This document shows, one piece after another, positions 45,729 to 55,503 of a DNA stretch of 64,000 bases. Each line of letters begins with the position of its first letter. Within the stretch, counting starts at the first letter, position 1. A program made the translations under genes and the position numbers. The DNA comes from Pseudomonas sp. MM211 (GTDB taxonomy: Bacteria; Pseudomonadota; Gammaproteobacteria; Pseudomonadales; Pseudomonadaceae): contig NZ_CP081942.1 in the NCBI RefSeq assembly GCF_020386635.1, positions 310,001 through 374,000 of the forward strand, read 5' to 3'. Under the pieces are notes generated by a model. It searched no databases. It worked only from the letters and a program-made list of their open reading frames with translations, and was not told the origin of the DNA.

Positions 45729-46340
45729 TCATGGCTTGGCGAGAAGGCCACTGCTCTGCTGCGTGAAACCGGCATTATGCCGACAGAGTAGCGAGCCAAT
45801 GCTGAGCATGCCGATATGTACACCCTCGCAGGCCAGCTCCTGCCGAAGGCCTTGCAGATAGCTGCACGCCGCGGTCGCTGGGTCTTTATCGCCAGGGTTC
45901 GGCGGTGTGGCCACTTCAGTGTCGTTGCGCTCGACCAGGATGGCGCCCGACTTGCGCGAGCGCATTTCTGGCAGCACTTCGTCCACCACGGCAGTCATGC
46001 TCAGGTAGGTAAGCGCGCATGTTTCGGTGGCGCTGTCCGGGTTCAATGCGGCGGCGTAGTCAGCTGTATTGAGCGGATCGAGGCCGTAGTACACCGCATC
46101 GATAGGGCCGACCGTGCTGCGGATGGATCTGATCATCGCCTTGGCGTGCTCGGGGCTGGAGACGTCGCCGGTGAAGGTTCGTGTCGAGATGCCTTCGCTT
46201 TCCAGCACGGTCGTCAGTGCGCGCACGCACTGCGCGTCATCGGCCACCAGCACCACGTCGTAGCCGTCATTGCCGTACTGGCGAGCGGCCAATGCACCTG
46301 CGCTGTTCTGCGCACCGAATACCACAAGAGTCCGACTCAT
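45729..46340 (-). CDS. SDR-family protein, degenerate
   Basis: 203 residues with a Rossmann start, but the cofactor motif is FGAQNSAGALAA in place of TGxxxGxG. The catalytic Tyr-x3-Lys is not apparent; the corresponding region reads DPATAACSYLQGLRQEL. It probably binds a nucleotide but may have no classical dehydrogenase activity. Divergent from the OmpR-type regulator at 46553. Confidence 0.65.
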   Translation of the reverse strand: MSRTLVVFGAQNSAGALAARQYGNDGYDVVLVADDAQCVRALTTVLESEGISTRTFTGDVSSPEHAKAMIRSIRSTVGPIDAVYYGLDPLNTADYAAALNPDSATETCALTYLSMTAVVDEVLPEMRSRKSGAILVERNDTEVATPPNPGDKDPATAACSYLQGLRQELACEGVHIGMLSIGSLLCRHNAGFTQQSSGLLAKP

Positions 46341-46552
46341 GATCAGCCCTACCTAACAGTTGCGGTGCTCTGCTGGCACAGATCTGCAGGTAGCACATGT
46401 CCCGGCAGGATCTGTGCACCGGCTAGGCAGAGAAAGCCGCTGCGACGCATGAAGCCCCGATCCCTGGGAGCAGTTGTCCTGGCATAGTCACCGCCGAACA
46501 TTGCCTGAACATTGCGTCGCAAACTTTTGCGCTCCGCTACTATGGCGCCTCG

Positions 46553-47251
46553 GTGAAACGGTGCGGTGAAGCGGCTTTGCGAATCCTTCTGGTCGAAGAT
46601 GACTTACCTATGGCCCAGGCCCTGCAGGCAGCGTTGGGGCGCCATGGCTTGATCGTGGACATGGTTCATTCGCTCGCCGCAGCGGCGATGACCTTGCGCC
46701 TGCATGTGCACGATCTGTTGCTCCTCGATCGCGGCCTGCCCGATGGCGATGGTCTCGACTTCATTACCACCGCCCGGCGCCTGTCGCCCGCCCTGCCGAT
46801 CGTGCTGCTGACCGCCCGCGGGGAAATCGCAGAACGGGTCGATGGCCTGAATGGTGGGGCGGACGATTACGTGGTCAAACCCGTTGCCGCCGACGAACTC
46901 CTGGCCCGCATAAGGGCCATCGCTCGGCGCCCGGCAACAGTCATTCTGCCTACCGCCACCCTTGGCGCGCTGTCTTTCGACTTCACCGCCAGTGAGGCCA
47001 TCGTCGATGGCCTGCCGCTTCATCTACCCCGGCGCCAGCTGCTGATTCTGGAGGCCCTGATCTATCGCCAAGGGCGAACCGTGCTGCGAGAAAACCTTCA
47101 TGAAGCGGTCTACGGCCTGGCCGACGAAATCCAGTCGAACGCGCTCGATGCCCATGTCTCGAAGCTGCGTCGCGCACTGAAGGAAGCCGACGCAGGGGTC
47201 GAGATCGCGGTGATTCGTGGCGTCGGCTATCTGCTCAAGGAAGGCCAATGA
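46553..47251 (+). CDS. OmpR-family response regulator
   Basis: 232 residues. A receiver (ILLVEDDLPM, acceptor Asp in LLLLDRGLPDGDG, LLTARGE, VVKPVAADELLARI) is followed by a Trans_reg_C winged helix (LPRRQLLILEAL, SNALDAHVSKLRRAL, VIRGVGYLL). GTG at 46553, or TTG at 46577 (which would start LRILLVEDD), are possible starts. The ATGA overlap with the kinase gene marks a two-component pair. Confidence 0.93.
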   Translation: MKRCGEAALRILLVEDDLPMAQALQAALGRHGLIVDMVHSLAAAAMTLRLHVHDLLLLDRGLPDGDGLDFITTARRLSPALPIVLLTARGEIAERVDGLNGGADDYVVKPVAADELLARIRAIARRPATVILPTATLGALSFDFTASEAIVDGLPLHLPRRQLLILEALIYRQGRTVLRENLHEAVYGLADEIQSNALDAHVSKLRRALKEADAGVEIAVIRGVGYLLKEGQ

Positions 47252-48588
47252 AAGTACTGCACAGCCCCTCACTGATCGGCCGCCTGCTCTGGTCGCTGTG
47301 CCTCATGCAGGTGGTGGTTCTGATGACCTCGATTGCGGGCACGCTGTACTACATCATCGACGACCGATTCACCTTCATGAACGACTCGGTCATCGACACC
47401 CTGGTAGGGGCCATTTCGGTACAACCACAGGGCCTGTCGTTCGAGCCCACCGCTGAGCTGCGTGACTTGCAGGCCGCCAACCCGGATCTCTGGGTCACCA
47501 TCCGCGATGCCAATGGCCATCGCCAGCAACTGGGCAGCGTCCCATCCGAGTATCAGGCCCTGGAACAGAGCCTGCCCTTGCTGGGTGTCTCGCAAATGCG
47601 TGCTCTGCCAGAGCAGCACAAACTGACGATGCGCATCGAGGTCAAGCCGATACAAGGGCAGCAGGTTCATATCATGGTTGGCGGAGTGGCGACCTCGAAC
47701 TTCATGAACCTGATCTTTCTCGCCACCGGCTTGCTCAGCCCCTACTTTCTGACGCCGCTGATCCTGTTCACGCTGCTCGCGACGCCCATCGTCGTGCTGC
47801 ACGCGACCCGAGGTGTGCGGAGGGTGACCAAAGAGGCCTCCGCCCTCGATATATCCACCCCGGATGCTCACCTGACGGAAGACTCCGTGCCCCGGGAGAT
47901 CCGCCCGCTGGTCAGCGCCTTCAATGCCGCCATGGAGCGGCTGAGCAAGGCCTACCACGCCCGTGACCGATTTCTGCGCGACGCCGCCCATGAGTTACGC
48001 ATGCCCATCGCCGTGCTCATGGCACGCATCGACGGTATGCCGTCGCACCCACTGAAGCCGGTTCTGCTCATCGACCTGAGCCGTCTGGCCACCGTCGCCG
48101 AACAGTTGCTGGATTTGCAGCGGTTGCAGTCCCCACAGGTCGAATTCGTCCGCGTCGATCTCGTCGCACTAGCCCGCGACATCGTTTCCGACATCGCCCC
48201 CGTGGCCCTGTCCCGTTGTGATGACCTGGTACTCAATGCGCCCGACCAGCCCGTTTGGGTACTTGGCCAGGCGAGTGCACTGAGCCGTGTGATAACCAAC
48301 CTGGTACAGAACGCCCTCGTGCATGGCGAAGCCACCGGCACCATCAGCATCACTGTAACGCCACGCGGCACCGTGGCTGTCACCGACCAGGGCAAAGGCG
48401 TAGCCAGCGAAGACCGCGAGCATATCTTCCACCCCTTCTACCGGGGCAAGACCGACAAACCCGGCCATGGCCTCGGGCTGCATCTGGTAGAGGAAATCGT
48501 GCGCGCTCACAGGGGCCGTATCACCGTGACAGACGCCGCTGCGGGAGGTGCCGTTTTCACGGTGTATCTGCCGGTGGTGTCGTCATAG
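47248..48588 (+). CDS. Sensor histidine kinase
   Basis: 446 residues. Two membrane segments (about 10-35 and 150-185) enclose a ~115-residue periplasmic domain. They are followed by a HAMP-like linker, HisKA with the H-box RDAAHELRMPIAVL, and HATPase_c (NLVQNALVHGEA, DQGKGVA, GHGLGLHLVEEIV). The phospho-accepting His and the ATP site are intact. Signal unknown. Confidence 0.92.
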   Translation: MKVLHSPSLIGRLLWSLCLMQVVVLMTSIAGTLYYIIDDRFTFMNDSVIDTLVGAISVQPQGLSFEPTAELRDLQAANPDLWVTIRDANGHRQQLGSVPSEYQALEQSLPLLGVSQMRALPEQHKLTMRIEVKPIQGQQVHIMVGGVATSNFMNLIFLATGLLSPYFLTPLILFTLLATPIVVLHATRGVRRVTKEASALDISTPDAHLTEDSVPREIRPLVSAFNAAMERLSKAYHARDRFLRDAAHELRMPIAVLMARIDGMPSHPLKPVLLIDLSRLATVAEQLLDLQRLQSPQVEFVRVDLVALARDIVSDIAPVALSRCDDLVLNAPDQPVWVLGQASALSRVITNLVQNALVHGEATGTISITVTPRGTVAVTDQGKGVASEDREHIFHPFYRGKTDKPGHGLGLHLVEEIVRAHRGRITVTDAAAGGAVFTVYLPVVSS

Positions 48589-48704
48589 GGTGATATTCGC
48601 CGGCCGTCTCCTGACGGCTGGCAGCTTCGAATGGATTCGGTTGGTGGTGTCATCTGATTCAAGCCGCCTGCGCAAGCAAGACCGATGAATTGCCTGGCTC
48701 CGAT

Positions 48705-49535
48705 TCAGGAGGCAACGTCCGCCGAGAGCGCGACGTCTCTCGTGCTTTCGAGCTCATCCAGTCTTTCCTGCAGACCCCGGCTGATAGAGGCATAGGCGGT
48801 ACTGCCCAGCGCCAGGCGCAGTGGCGGGGAAGGCAGGTCTGCGGCCATGATCATGGCATCGACGGTTCTGAGTGCGTCGCCCTTGATGACGAAGTCGCCT
48901 GACGCCAGGGCGCGGCGAACGTCGCCTGCCGGGGTCTGCTCGTAGCAGGCCATGATCTCGGTGCGATCCAGCCCCTGCGCGAAGTTGGTGGCGGTGGGCC
49001 CCGGCTCGGCGATGATGAAGTCGATGCCAAAGGGCGCGACCTCCTTGGCCACAGACTCGACGAAGCCTTCGATCCCCCATTTGGTGGCGTGGTACAGGCT
49101 GAAGCTCGGGTAAGTGATCTGGCCACCCTCCGACGATACCTGGACGACACGGCCGCCGCCCTGCCCGCGCAAATGCGGCAGCACCGCGCGGATAAGCTGG
49201 ATCGAGCCGAGCATATTGGTCGCAATCTGCCGCTCGACCTGTTCGTCGCTGGCTTCTTCCGCCGCCCCGAACAGCCCATAACCGGCGTTGCTGACCACAA
49301 CATCAATGCGTCCAGCGGACTCGAACGCCTCGGCGACCACTGCCCTTATCGCCGCAGTATCGGTCACGTCGAGCGTCAGCACCTGCAGACGATCGGCGTG
49401 CAGCGCCAGCAGATCATCCAGCGCTCCCGGTCGGCGCAATGTGGCGAGCACACGGTCGCCACGCGCCAGCAGACGTTCGGTGAGCAGGCGGCCGAGGCCG
49501 GTCGATGTACCTGTGATGAGCCATGTCTTGGCCAT
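48705..49535 (-). CDS. Short-chain dehydrogenase/reductase
   Basis: 276 residues, classical SDR: TGTSTGLGRLLTERL (TGxxxGxG), NAG of VVVSNAGYGLFG, catalytic Ser of VVQVSSEGGQI and Tyr-x3-Lys in YHATKWG. Length and the EPGPTATNF segment fit SDRs that act on small ketones or aldehydes. Divergent from a LysR gene across 100 bp, so regulation by it is likely. Confidence 0.9.
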   Translation of the reverse strand: MAKTWLITGTSTGLGRLLTERLLARGDRVLATLRRPGALDDLLALHADRLQVLTLDVTDTAAIRAVVAEAFESAGRIDVVVSNAGYGLFGAAEEASDEQVERQIATNMLGSIQLIRAVLPHLRGQGGGRVVQVSSEGGQITYPSFSLYHATKWGIEGFVESVAKEVAPFGIDFIIAEPGPTATNFAQGLDRTEIMACYEQTPAGDVRRALASGDFVIKGDALRTVDAMIMAADLPSPPLRLALGSTAYASISRGLQERLDELESTRDVALSADVAS

Positions 49536-49635
49536 GAGAAACCTCCTGAAGCAAAGCGAGTGGCTAATAAGAAGGCTCAGGCTATGGCACTATTATTATT
49601 GTGTGAATAACCACCAAATAGCATGAAGAGGTGAA

Positions 49636-50535
49636 ATGAAATCACCAATTAGCAAACCAACCCTCACTGATCTGCGCGCTTTCCAGGCGGTGGCCGAACA
49701 CCGCAGCTTCCGCCGTGCAGCGGATCTACTGGGCGTCACCCGTTCCTCGCTGAGCCATACGGTACGCAGCCTCGAGCAGCGGCTGGGCACTCGCCTGCTG
49801 CACCGCACCACGCGCAGTGTTTCGCTGACCGAGAGTGGCGAGCGTCTGCTCCTGCGTCTGGCCCCGCTGTTGAGTGATCTGGAGGCGGCGCTCGAAGATG
49901 TCGCCGGGCCACAGGGACGAATCCTCGGCAAGCTGCGCATCAATGGCAGCGAAGGTGCGATCAGATTGTTGCTGCAAACCGTGGTGCCGGAATTTCTCGC
50001 CCGGCATGACGGCGTCGAACTCGACCTCGTGGCCGAAGGGCGCCTCGTCGATATCGTCGAACAGGGCTTCGATGCCGGGATCAGGTTAAGGGAAGCGGTG
50101 CCGCTGGATATGGTCGCGATTCCTGTAGGCAGCGACCTGCGCTTTCTCGCCGTGGCCTCGCCCGATTACCTGCGCGCCCGGCCCGCGCCGCAAACGCCGG
50201 ATGACCTTGGCCAGCACCAATGCATCCGCCAGCGTCTGCCCAGCGGCAAACTGTATCGCTGGGAATTCCACAGGCAGGGCCGGGATGTGGCAGTCGATGT
50301 GCCTGGCGTTCTGACCCTGGACAACAGTCAGCTGATGGTCGAGGCCGCAGCCGACGGCCTGGGTATCGCTTACGTGCCGGAGCCTTTCGCACGAGCCTAC
50401 CTGGATGACGGCAGGCTGACCTGCGTGCTGGAAGACTGGTGCCCGCCGATCCCCGGCCTGTTTCTCTACTACCCCAACAACCGCCACGTGCCAGCAGGCC
50501 TGCGCGCGTTCATAGAGATACTGCGAGAGTCGTAA
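49636..50535 (+). CDS. LysR-family transcriptional regulator
   Basis: 299 residues: N-terminal winged helix (LRAFQAVAEHRSFRRAADLLGVTRSSLSHTVRSLEQRLG, residues 11-49) and a substrate-binding domain with DAGIRL and GLGIAYVPEPFA. GAGG lies 10 bases before the ATG. Probable regulator of the divergent SDR. Confidence 0.93.
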   Translation: MKSPISKPTLTDLRAFQAVAEHRSFRRAADLLGVTRSSLSHTVRSLEQRLGTRLLHRTTRSVSLTESGERLLLRLAPLLSDLEAALEDVAGPQGRILGKLRINGSEGAIRLLLQTVVPEFLARHDGVELDLVAEGRLVDIVEQGFDAGIRLREAVPLDMVAIPVGSDLRFLAVASPDYLRARPAPQTPDDLGQHQCIRQRLPSGKLYRWEFHRQGRDVAVDVPGVLTLDNSQLMVEAAADGLGIAYVPEPFARAYLDDGRLTCVLEDWCPPIPGLFLYYPNNRHVPAGLRAFIEILRES

Positions 50536-50744
50536 GGCAGCCGTGGAATAGGATCCGGGTTCTCCTTCTATCCACCCCTTACGCATGCGGCGTGAAGACT
50601 CTGGCCGGATCGGAACCCACCCGACCCCTAGCGTCAGAAAGACGCCGATGACGGCGCCCATTGAGTTGTATACGGCTCTGCAATCGACCACCAGGCCACT
50701 TACCGATGCAGGCGGCTTTGCGCATCGACAGCCGTTGCGCCAGC

Positions 50745-51776
50745 TTACGGTTCGCCGACCTGAACGATCGTCTTGCCGAAATTGCGGCCCTTGAGCTGGT
50801 CGATCAAGGCTTGCGGTGCCGTGTGCAGACCATGGGTAACCTGCTCGCGATAGCTCAATTTGCCGTCAGCAACCCACTGCCCCGCCTCCTGAAGAAAATC
50901 GGCCATTTGCTCTTCGGCGTATTCCGTCTGGATGAAACCACGCAGAGTCAGGCTCTTGCCCATGATCTGAGCCATGGTGTTGGGCAGGCGATCGGTGACT
51001 TCCTGTGCACCGGAGGGCTTCTCGTACTGGGAGATAACGCCGCAGACAGGCACGCGGGCGTAAGTATTCAGCAGCGGCAGTACTGCATCCCAAATCTTTC
51101 CACCGACGCTCTCGAAGTACACATCGATGCCATCCGGGCAGGCTTTCGCCAATTGTTCGGCGAAGTCCGGCGCGTTGTAATCAACCACCGCATCGAAATG
51201 CAGTTCGTCCTTCGTGTAGGAGAGCTTGTGCGCTCCGGTGGTAATGCCAACTGCCCGGGCGCCACGCAAGCGGGCGATTTGTCCGACCATGGAGCCGACC
51301 GCCCCGCTCGCCGCGGCGACCACCACGGTCTCGCCGGGTTTCGGTTTGCCGATGTTGCGCAGCCCCGCATAAGCCGTGAAACCGGTCATGCCGAGCACAC
51401 CCAGGGCGGTGGAAGGCGGTGCCAGGTTCGGATCGAGGCGACGCAGGTCGCTTCCATCCGAGAGGGCAAAGCGTTTCCAGCCGGAGAAGGCCAGCACCCA
51501 ATCACCCGCCTGCCAGTCGGGATGCCGGGACTCCCTGACACGCGATACCGTCGCCCCGACGATGACCTGATCGATCTCGATAGGGTCGTTATAAGATTTC
51601 TCGGCCCTCATCCACCAGCGCATGTAGGGATCGATCGACAAGTAAATGGTTTCCAGCAGCAGCTCGCCCTCCCCTGGAATTGGCACTGCCACATCCTCCA
51701 GACGCAAGTCCGTTAGTTGCAAATCTCCATCTGGACGCGCGGCCAGCACGACCTGCTGATTCGATGCCATGTTCAT
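50745..51776 (-). CDS. NADP-dependent medium-chain oxidoreductase (CurA/leukotriene-B4-dehydrogenase type)
   Basis: 343 residues. MDR fold of the prostaglandin-reductase group: DPYMRWWM near the N-terminus, GMTGFTAYAGL, the NADP-binding AASGAVGSMVGQIARLRGAR and VYFESVGGKIWDAV. Members reduce the C=C bond of enones. The ATG at 51776 has a GGAG 10 bases upstream. Divergent from and probably repressed by the adjacent TetR gene. Confidence 0.9.
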   Translation of the reverse strand: MNMASNQQVVLAARPDGDLQLTDLRLEDVAVPIPGEGELLLETIYLSIDPYMRWWMRAEKSYNDPIEIDQVIVGATVSRVRESRHPDWQAGDWVLAFSGWKRFALSDGSDLRRLDPNLAPPSTALGVLGMTGFTAYAGLRNIGKPKPGETVVVAAASGAVGSMVGQIARLRGARAVGITTGAHKLSYTKDELHFDAVVDYNAPDFAEQLAKACPDGIDVYFESVGGKIWDAVLPLLNTYARVPVCGVISQYEKPSGAQEVTDRLPNTMAQIMGKSLTLRGFIQTEYAEEQMADFLQEAGQWVADGKLSYREQVTHGLHTAPQALIDQLKGRNFGKTIVQVGEP

Positions 51777-51835
51777 TTCGTTCTCCTGCTCAGGGTTGAT
51801 CACGTTACCGATTGAGCGGCTTGTCGCCACACTCA

Positions 51836-51880
51836 CATACACAATGTATGCAATTAATGTATTAACATACACACTGCATG
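51836..51880. promoter_or_regulatory. Paired TetR-type operator
   Basis: Two 15-bp sites of the form CATACA-N3-TGYATG: CATACA-CAA-TGTATG (51836-51850, perfect palindrome) and CATACA-CAC-TGCATG (51866-51880, one mismatch). Their centres are 30 bp apart, about three helix turns. They lie between the divergent oxidoreductase and TetR genes, 30 bp from the TetR ATG. Confidence 0.8.
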
Positions 51881-51909
51881 TCAATGCACCGATCGATAAG
51901 GAGAGCGCA

Positions 51910-52497
51910 ATGGCGCGGCAAAAACGTGCGGATATGATCGCGGCAACCCGCAGCAAGCTGATCGCTGCCGGGCGCAAGGCCTTTGCCGAGAAGGGCTACG
52001 CCGATACGGCCATGGAAGATCTGACTGCCGATGTCGAACTGACGCGCGGCGCGCTGTACCACCATTTCGGTGGCAAGAAAGGCCTGCTGGAAGCCGTCAT
52101 CGCCCAGATCGACGAAGAATCATCTGCGCGGCTGCGAGCGGTCGTGGAGCAGGCGAGCTCGCCTTGGGAAGGCTTCGTCGAGGAGAGTGTCGAGTGGATC
52201 AGGCTGGCGCTCGAGCCGGAAATTCGACGCATCGTGCTGCTCGATGGCCCGGCCGTTCTTGGCGAACCGGCGCGGGCGGCCAGCCACAGCGCGTGCCTGA
52301 TAAGCACCATGCAGAGCATTGAGGCGTTGATCGAGCAGAACGTCATCAAGCCGGTGGATGCGCGGGCGACCGCCTACCTCGTCAACGGCGCAGCACTGAA
52401 TGCGTCACTGTGGATTGCCGGTGCGGACGATCCACAGCAGGCGTCGGCAGACGCGATCGCCAGCTTTCGTGAGCTGCTATCCGGCTTGCGGCGCTGA
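51910..52497 (+). CDS. TetR-family repressor
   Basis: 195 residues. The N-terminal HTH (AGRKAFAEKGYADTAMEDLTADVELTRGALYHHFGGKKGLLEAV) is followed by a helical ligand domain. The start at 51910 follows GGAGAGC and puts the HTH at residues 15-58, as usual. The two CATACA-type palindromes just upstream are its likely operators, controlling itself and the divergent oxidoreductase. Confidence 0.93.
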   Translation: MARQKRADMIAATRSKLIAAGRKAFAEKGYADTAMEDLTADVELTRGALYHHFGGKKGLLEAVIAQIDEESSARLRAVVEQASSPWEGFVEESVEWIRLALEPEIRRIVLLDGPAVLGEPARAASHSACLISTMQSIEALIEQNVIKPVDARATAYLVNGAALNASLWIAGADDPQQASADAIASFRELLSGLRR

Positions 52498-52543
52498 GCC
52501 TGTCATGACGGGCAAGCGGCACATGTCGCAGCCCCCGCACCAA

Positions 52544-52565
52544 AGGCGCAGCCCTGGCTGCGCCT
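52544..52565. terminator. Hairpin between convergent tetR and arsC-like genes
   Basis: A perfect 10-bp inverted repeat AGGCGCAGCC / GGCTGCGCCT with 2-base spacing. Only a short TTTG follows on the minus strand. Confidence 0.45.
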
Positions 52566-52589
52566 CCCCTGCCACACCCAACACGTCAG

Positions 52590-53012
52590 CTAGGCGTTGA
52601 CGACCTTGTTCTTCAACAGGGTAAACATGCGCACGCGCTCGCTGATTTCCTGAAAGGTGTGGCGAAAGGCGTCGTCGTGCTCGTCAGCTGTGGGATCGGC
52701 GAAATTCCACACCAGCGCTTCCTTGGACGATGGCAACAACAGCGGCTCGTCCGAGGATTTGTCGCACAGGTCGATCAGGTAGTCGAAGTGCTGCCCGGCA
52801 AACTCGTCTATCGACTTGCTGCGCAGCCCTTCGGAGCTTACACCTGCGTGCTCCAGCGTCGTGATGACCCGTGGATCGAGCTGCCCCGGTTGGGTGCCGG
52901 CACTGTGCGCCTCGAAGTGCTCGCTCTCCAGGTGACGTAACAACGCTTCGGCCATGGGCGAGCGTGCATCGTTGGCCACGCAGACGAACAAGACCCGTAA
53001 TTTTTCGCTCAT
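52590..53012 (-). CDS. Low-molecular-weight protein tyrosine phosphatase / ArsC-type arsenate reductase
   Basis: 140 residues with the P-loop CVANDARS (CX5R, Cys near residue 11) and the acidic C-terminal WNFADPTADE loop carrying the general acid Asp. The DPTADEHDDAFRHTFQEI segment is typical of the arsenate reductase branch. No other ars genes adjoin it, so phosphatase and arsenate roles are both possible. Preceded by GGAAAATG. Confidence 0.85.
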   Translation of the reverse strand: MSEKLRVLFVCVANDARSPMAEALLRHLESEHFEAHSAGTQPGQLDPRVITTLEHAGVSSEGLRSKSIDEFAGQHFDYLIDLCDKSSDEPLLLPSSKEALVWNFADPTADEHDDAFRHTFQEISERVRMFTLLKNKVVNA

Positions 53013-53184
53013 TTTCCATCCTCCCGTGCTCACATCAGTGATTCGACCGACAGGCATCGAAAACGACCATGCCTGGCATGCTCTCGAGCCCAGTAGACCG
53101 CTCGTGAGCCGAGACCTATCCATATGTCACGAAAACGTCATCAGATAGTATTAATTTGCCACCACTGATTGAGTGGGATGAACA

Positions 53185-55503
53185 GTGGTGATCCGTCGTT
53201 TTGTGTCATCCCTGAGCTTCTTGCAGCTAATGCTCCTGGCCTTATGCGCCATCACCCTCGCCTTTCTGTGGGGCCTGTATCTGCAGCAGAAAGACACCTC
53301 ACAGCAAGAAGCGCTCGCCGCCAAGGCCGCCGAACACCTGAACCTGTCGACCATGGCTGCGGAAAATCTCAGCCAACTGGTGGATCGCGCTCAGGCCATT
53401 GGCCGAGTCGCGCAGATCGATCTACGTGACCAGAGACAGAGCCATTGGAACCTGGTGCGCATGCTCGCCGAAGACCCGGTGCTCAAGCGCATGAGCCTCT
53501 ACGACAGCAGGGGTCGAGCGCTTTCTTCCAGCCACACCGACGAGCCACCGCAACTGCCGGAAGAATGGTTGACGCTCCTGAACGCGCATATCGCTCGCCA
53601 TGGCTTCAAACCGCTTTTGCCTCTCTTGAAAAGCGAATCGCAGCTTACTTGGCGCTTGCCCTTCCTACTGCCTCTTACCGATCCGACGACACGCTCACTC
53701 GAGGGTATTCTGCTGGTGCAGCTGGATATCGGTTATCTGGCCGTGCTGCTGCAGAACATCGACCTCGGCGGCAGCGGCCTGATGCGCCTGCTAGACAGCG
53801 CCGGACGGGAGCGCCTGCGCATCAGCAGCAGTGGCGTGGTGGTGGACGGTGCAGCGCTGACCCCTGACTTGCCAGACAGCGACGAGCTATCGGGGCGGCA
53901 CCGCCAGTTCAGTGCTGACGGTGAATACCAGAGCCTTTACCGACGCGTACCGCAACGCGGCTTCACGGTAACGATGAGCCAGCGCAAGGAGGAAATCCTC
54001 GCCCCATCGCGGCTCACCTATGATCGCCAGTTCTGGCTGAACGTGAGCATGACACTGCTGATCCTCACCGGGCTGCTCTGGACCTGGCGCGTGCTGGGCA
54101 AGCGTCAGGAGGCGTTTATCGCCTTGGAGCACGCCCAGCAGATCAACCAGCAACTGATCAACCGCCTTGAGGAAGAGCACCGACATAGCAGCCACGCCGC
54201 GGCCACGGATCACCTCAGCGGCCTGCACAACCGTCGCCAGTTCATGGAAGTGGCGGCTCGGGCGCTCACCGAACAGCGCGGCAAACGTCAGTTGATGGCA
54301 ACGTTGTTCATCGACATGGATCGCTTCAAGTCGATCAACGATTCCTTGGGCCACAAAGTCGGCGACCTGCTGTTACAGGCGGTGGCAGGCCGTATCAGTC
54401 GCGCCCTCGAGCCGGGCGACGAGGCCGCACGGTTTGGCGGCGACGAGTTCGTCGTCCTGCTGGCCGGCGAGCGTAGCGAGGAGCAGATCGGCGCCTGGGT
54501 ACGAACCCTGGTGAAGAAGCTCTCGGAAACCTACTCGCTGGACGAACACGAGCTGAACACCAGCCCCAGCATTGGCGTGAGCATCTGCCCCCGTGACGGC
54601 CAGGTCGTGGACGAGCTGATCCGCTGTGCCGACGCCGCGATGTACTCCGCCAAACAAGCTGGGCGCGGCCAGTACCGCTTCTTCGATCCCTCATTGAACA
54701 AGGTCGATATCGAGGAGTTCTCGCTGGAACAGGCCTTTGGCCTGGCGCTGAAGGAGCGTCAGTTCGTCCTTCACTACCAACCGCAGATTCGCCTCGACTC
54801 AATGCGCGTGGAAGGCTACGAAGCATTGGTGCGCTGGCAGCATCCGGAGTTCGGCCTGCTCTACCCGGACCGTTTCATCACCCTGGCCGAACGCAGCGGT
54901 TTCATCGTCGCCCTGGGCTGGGAGGTGCTGCGCCTGGCCTATGAAGAACTGGCTCGTTGGCAAGCGTTAGGGGTGCAAGCGTGGCTGGCGGTCAACGTCT
55001 CGCCGCTGCAATTGCGCCAGGCAGATTTCAGCGAGCGCCTGCTGGGCGAGCTGCAGCGCTACGGCATCCCGCAGGGCAGCCTGGAACTGGAAATCACTGA
55101 AACTGCGGTGCTGGATCAGGAAGGCCAGGCCATCGAGAACCTCAGTCGACTGCGCGATGCCGGCCTGAGCATCAGCCTCGACGATTTCGGACAGGGCTAC
55201 GCCGGCTTCTCGCACTTGCAGTCGTTGCCGCTCAACCGATTGAAGATCGACCGAACGATGATCGCCCAGCTCTCCAATAGCCATGACGACAGCCCCATCG
55301 TCACGTCCACCATCATCCTCGCCAAACGCCTTGGGCTGGAGGTCGTGGCCGAGGGCGTGGAAACCCGCGAGCAACTGGTATGCCTGCGCCTGGCTGGCTG
55401 TGATCTCGCTCAGGGATACCATTTCAGCCGCCCGATGACGGCGGCACAACTGCGCGAATACGCCCCTTTCATCAACGCTGCGGAGCCCCCATGCGAACAA
55501 TAA
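53185..55503 (+). CDS. GGDEF-EAL c-di-GMP enzyme with periplasmic sensor
   Basis: 772 residues. A membrane segment (about 12-34), periplasmic domain (about 35-280) and second segment (about 285-305) are followed by GGDEF (ARFGGDEFVVLL) and EAL (VEGYEALVRWQH, LELEITETAVL, DDFGQGYAG). Both catalytic signatures are intact, so it may both make and break c-di-GMP. The inhibitory RxxD site is absent (EPGD at that position). GTG start at 53185. It overlaps the next gene by 13 bp. Confidence 0.92.
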   Translation: MVIRRFVSSLSFLQLMLLALCAITLAFLWGLYLQQKDTSQQEALAAKAAEHLNLSTMAAENLSQLVDRAQAIGRVAQIDLRDQRQSHWNLVRMLAEDPVLKRMSLYDSRGRALSSSHTDEPPQLPEEWLTLLNAHIARHGFKPLLPLLKSESQLTWRLPFLLPLTDPTTRSLEGILLVQLDIGYLAVLLQNIDLGGSGLMRLLDSAGRERLRISSSGVVVDGAALTPDLPDSDELSGRHRQFSADGEYQSLYRRVPQRGFTVTMSQRKEEILAPSRLTYDRQFWLNVSMTLLILTGLLWTWRVLGKRQEAFIALEHAQQINQQLINRLEEEHRHSSHAAATDHLSGLHNRRQFMEVAARALTEQRGKRQLMATLFIDMDRFKSINDSLGHKVGDLLLQAVAGRISRALEPGDEAARFGGDEFVVLLAGERSEEQIGAWVRTLVKKLSETYSLDEHELNTSPSIGVSICPRDGQVVDELIRCADAAMYSAKQAGRGQYRFFDPSLNKVDIEEFSLEQAFGLALKERQFVLHYQPQIRLDSMRVEGYEALVRWQHPEFGLLYPDRFITLAERSGFIVALGWEVLRLAYEELARWQALGVQAWLAVNVSPLQLRQADFSERLLGELQRYGIPQGSLELEITETAVLDQEGQAIENLSRLRDAGLSISLDDFGQGYAGFSHLQSLPLNRLKIDRTMIAQLSNSHDDSPIVTSTIILAKRLGLEVVAEGVETREQLVCLRLAGCDLAQGYHFSRPMTAAQLREYAPFINAAEPPCEQ

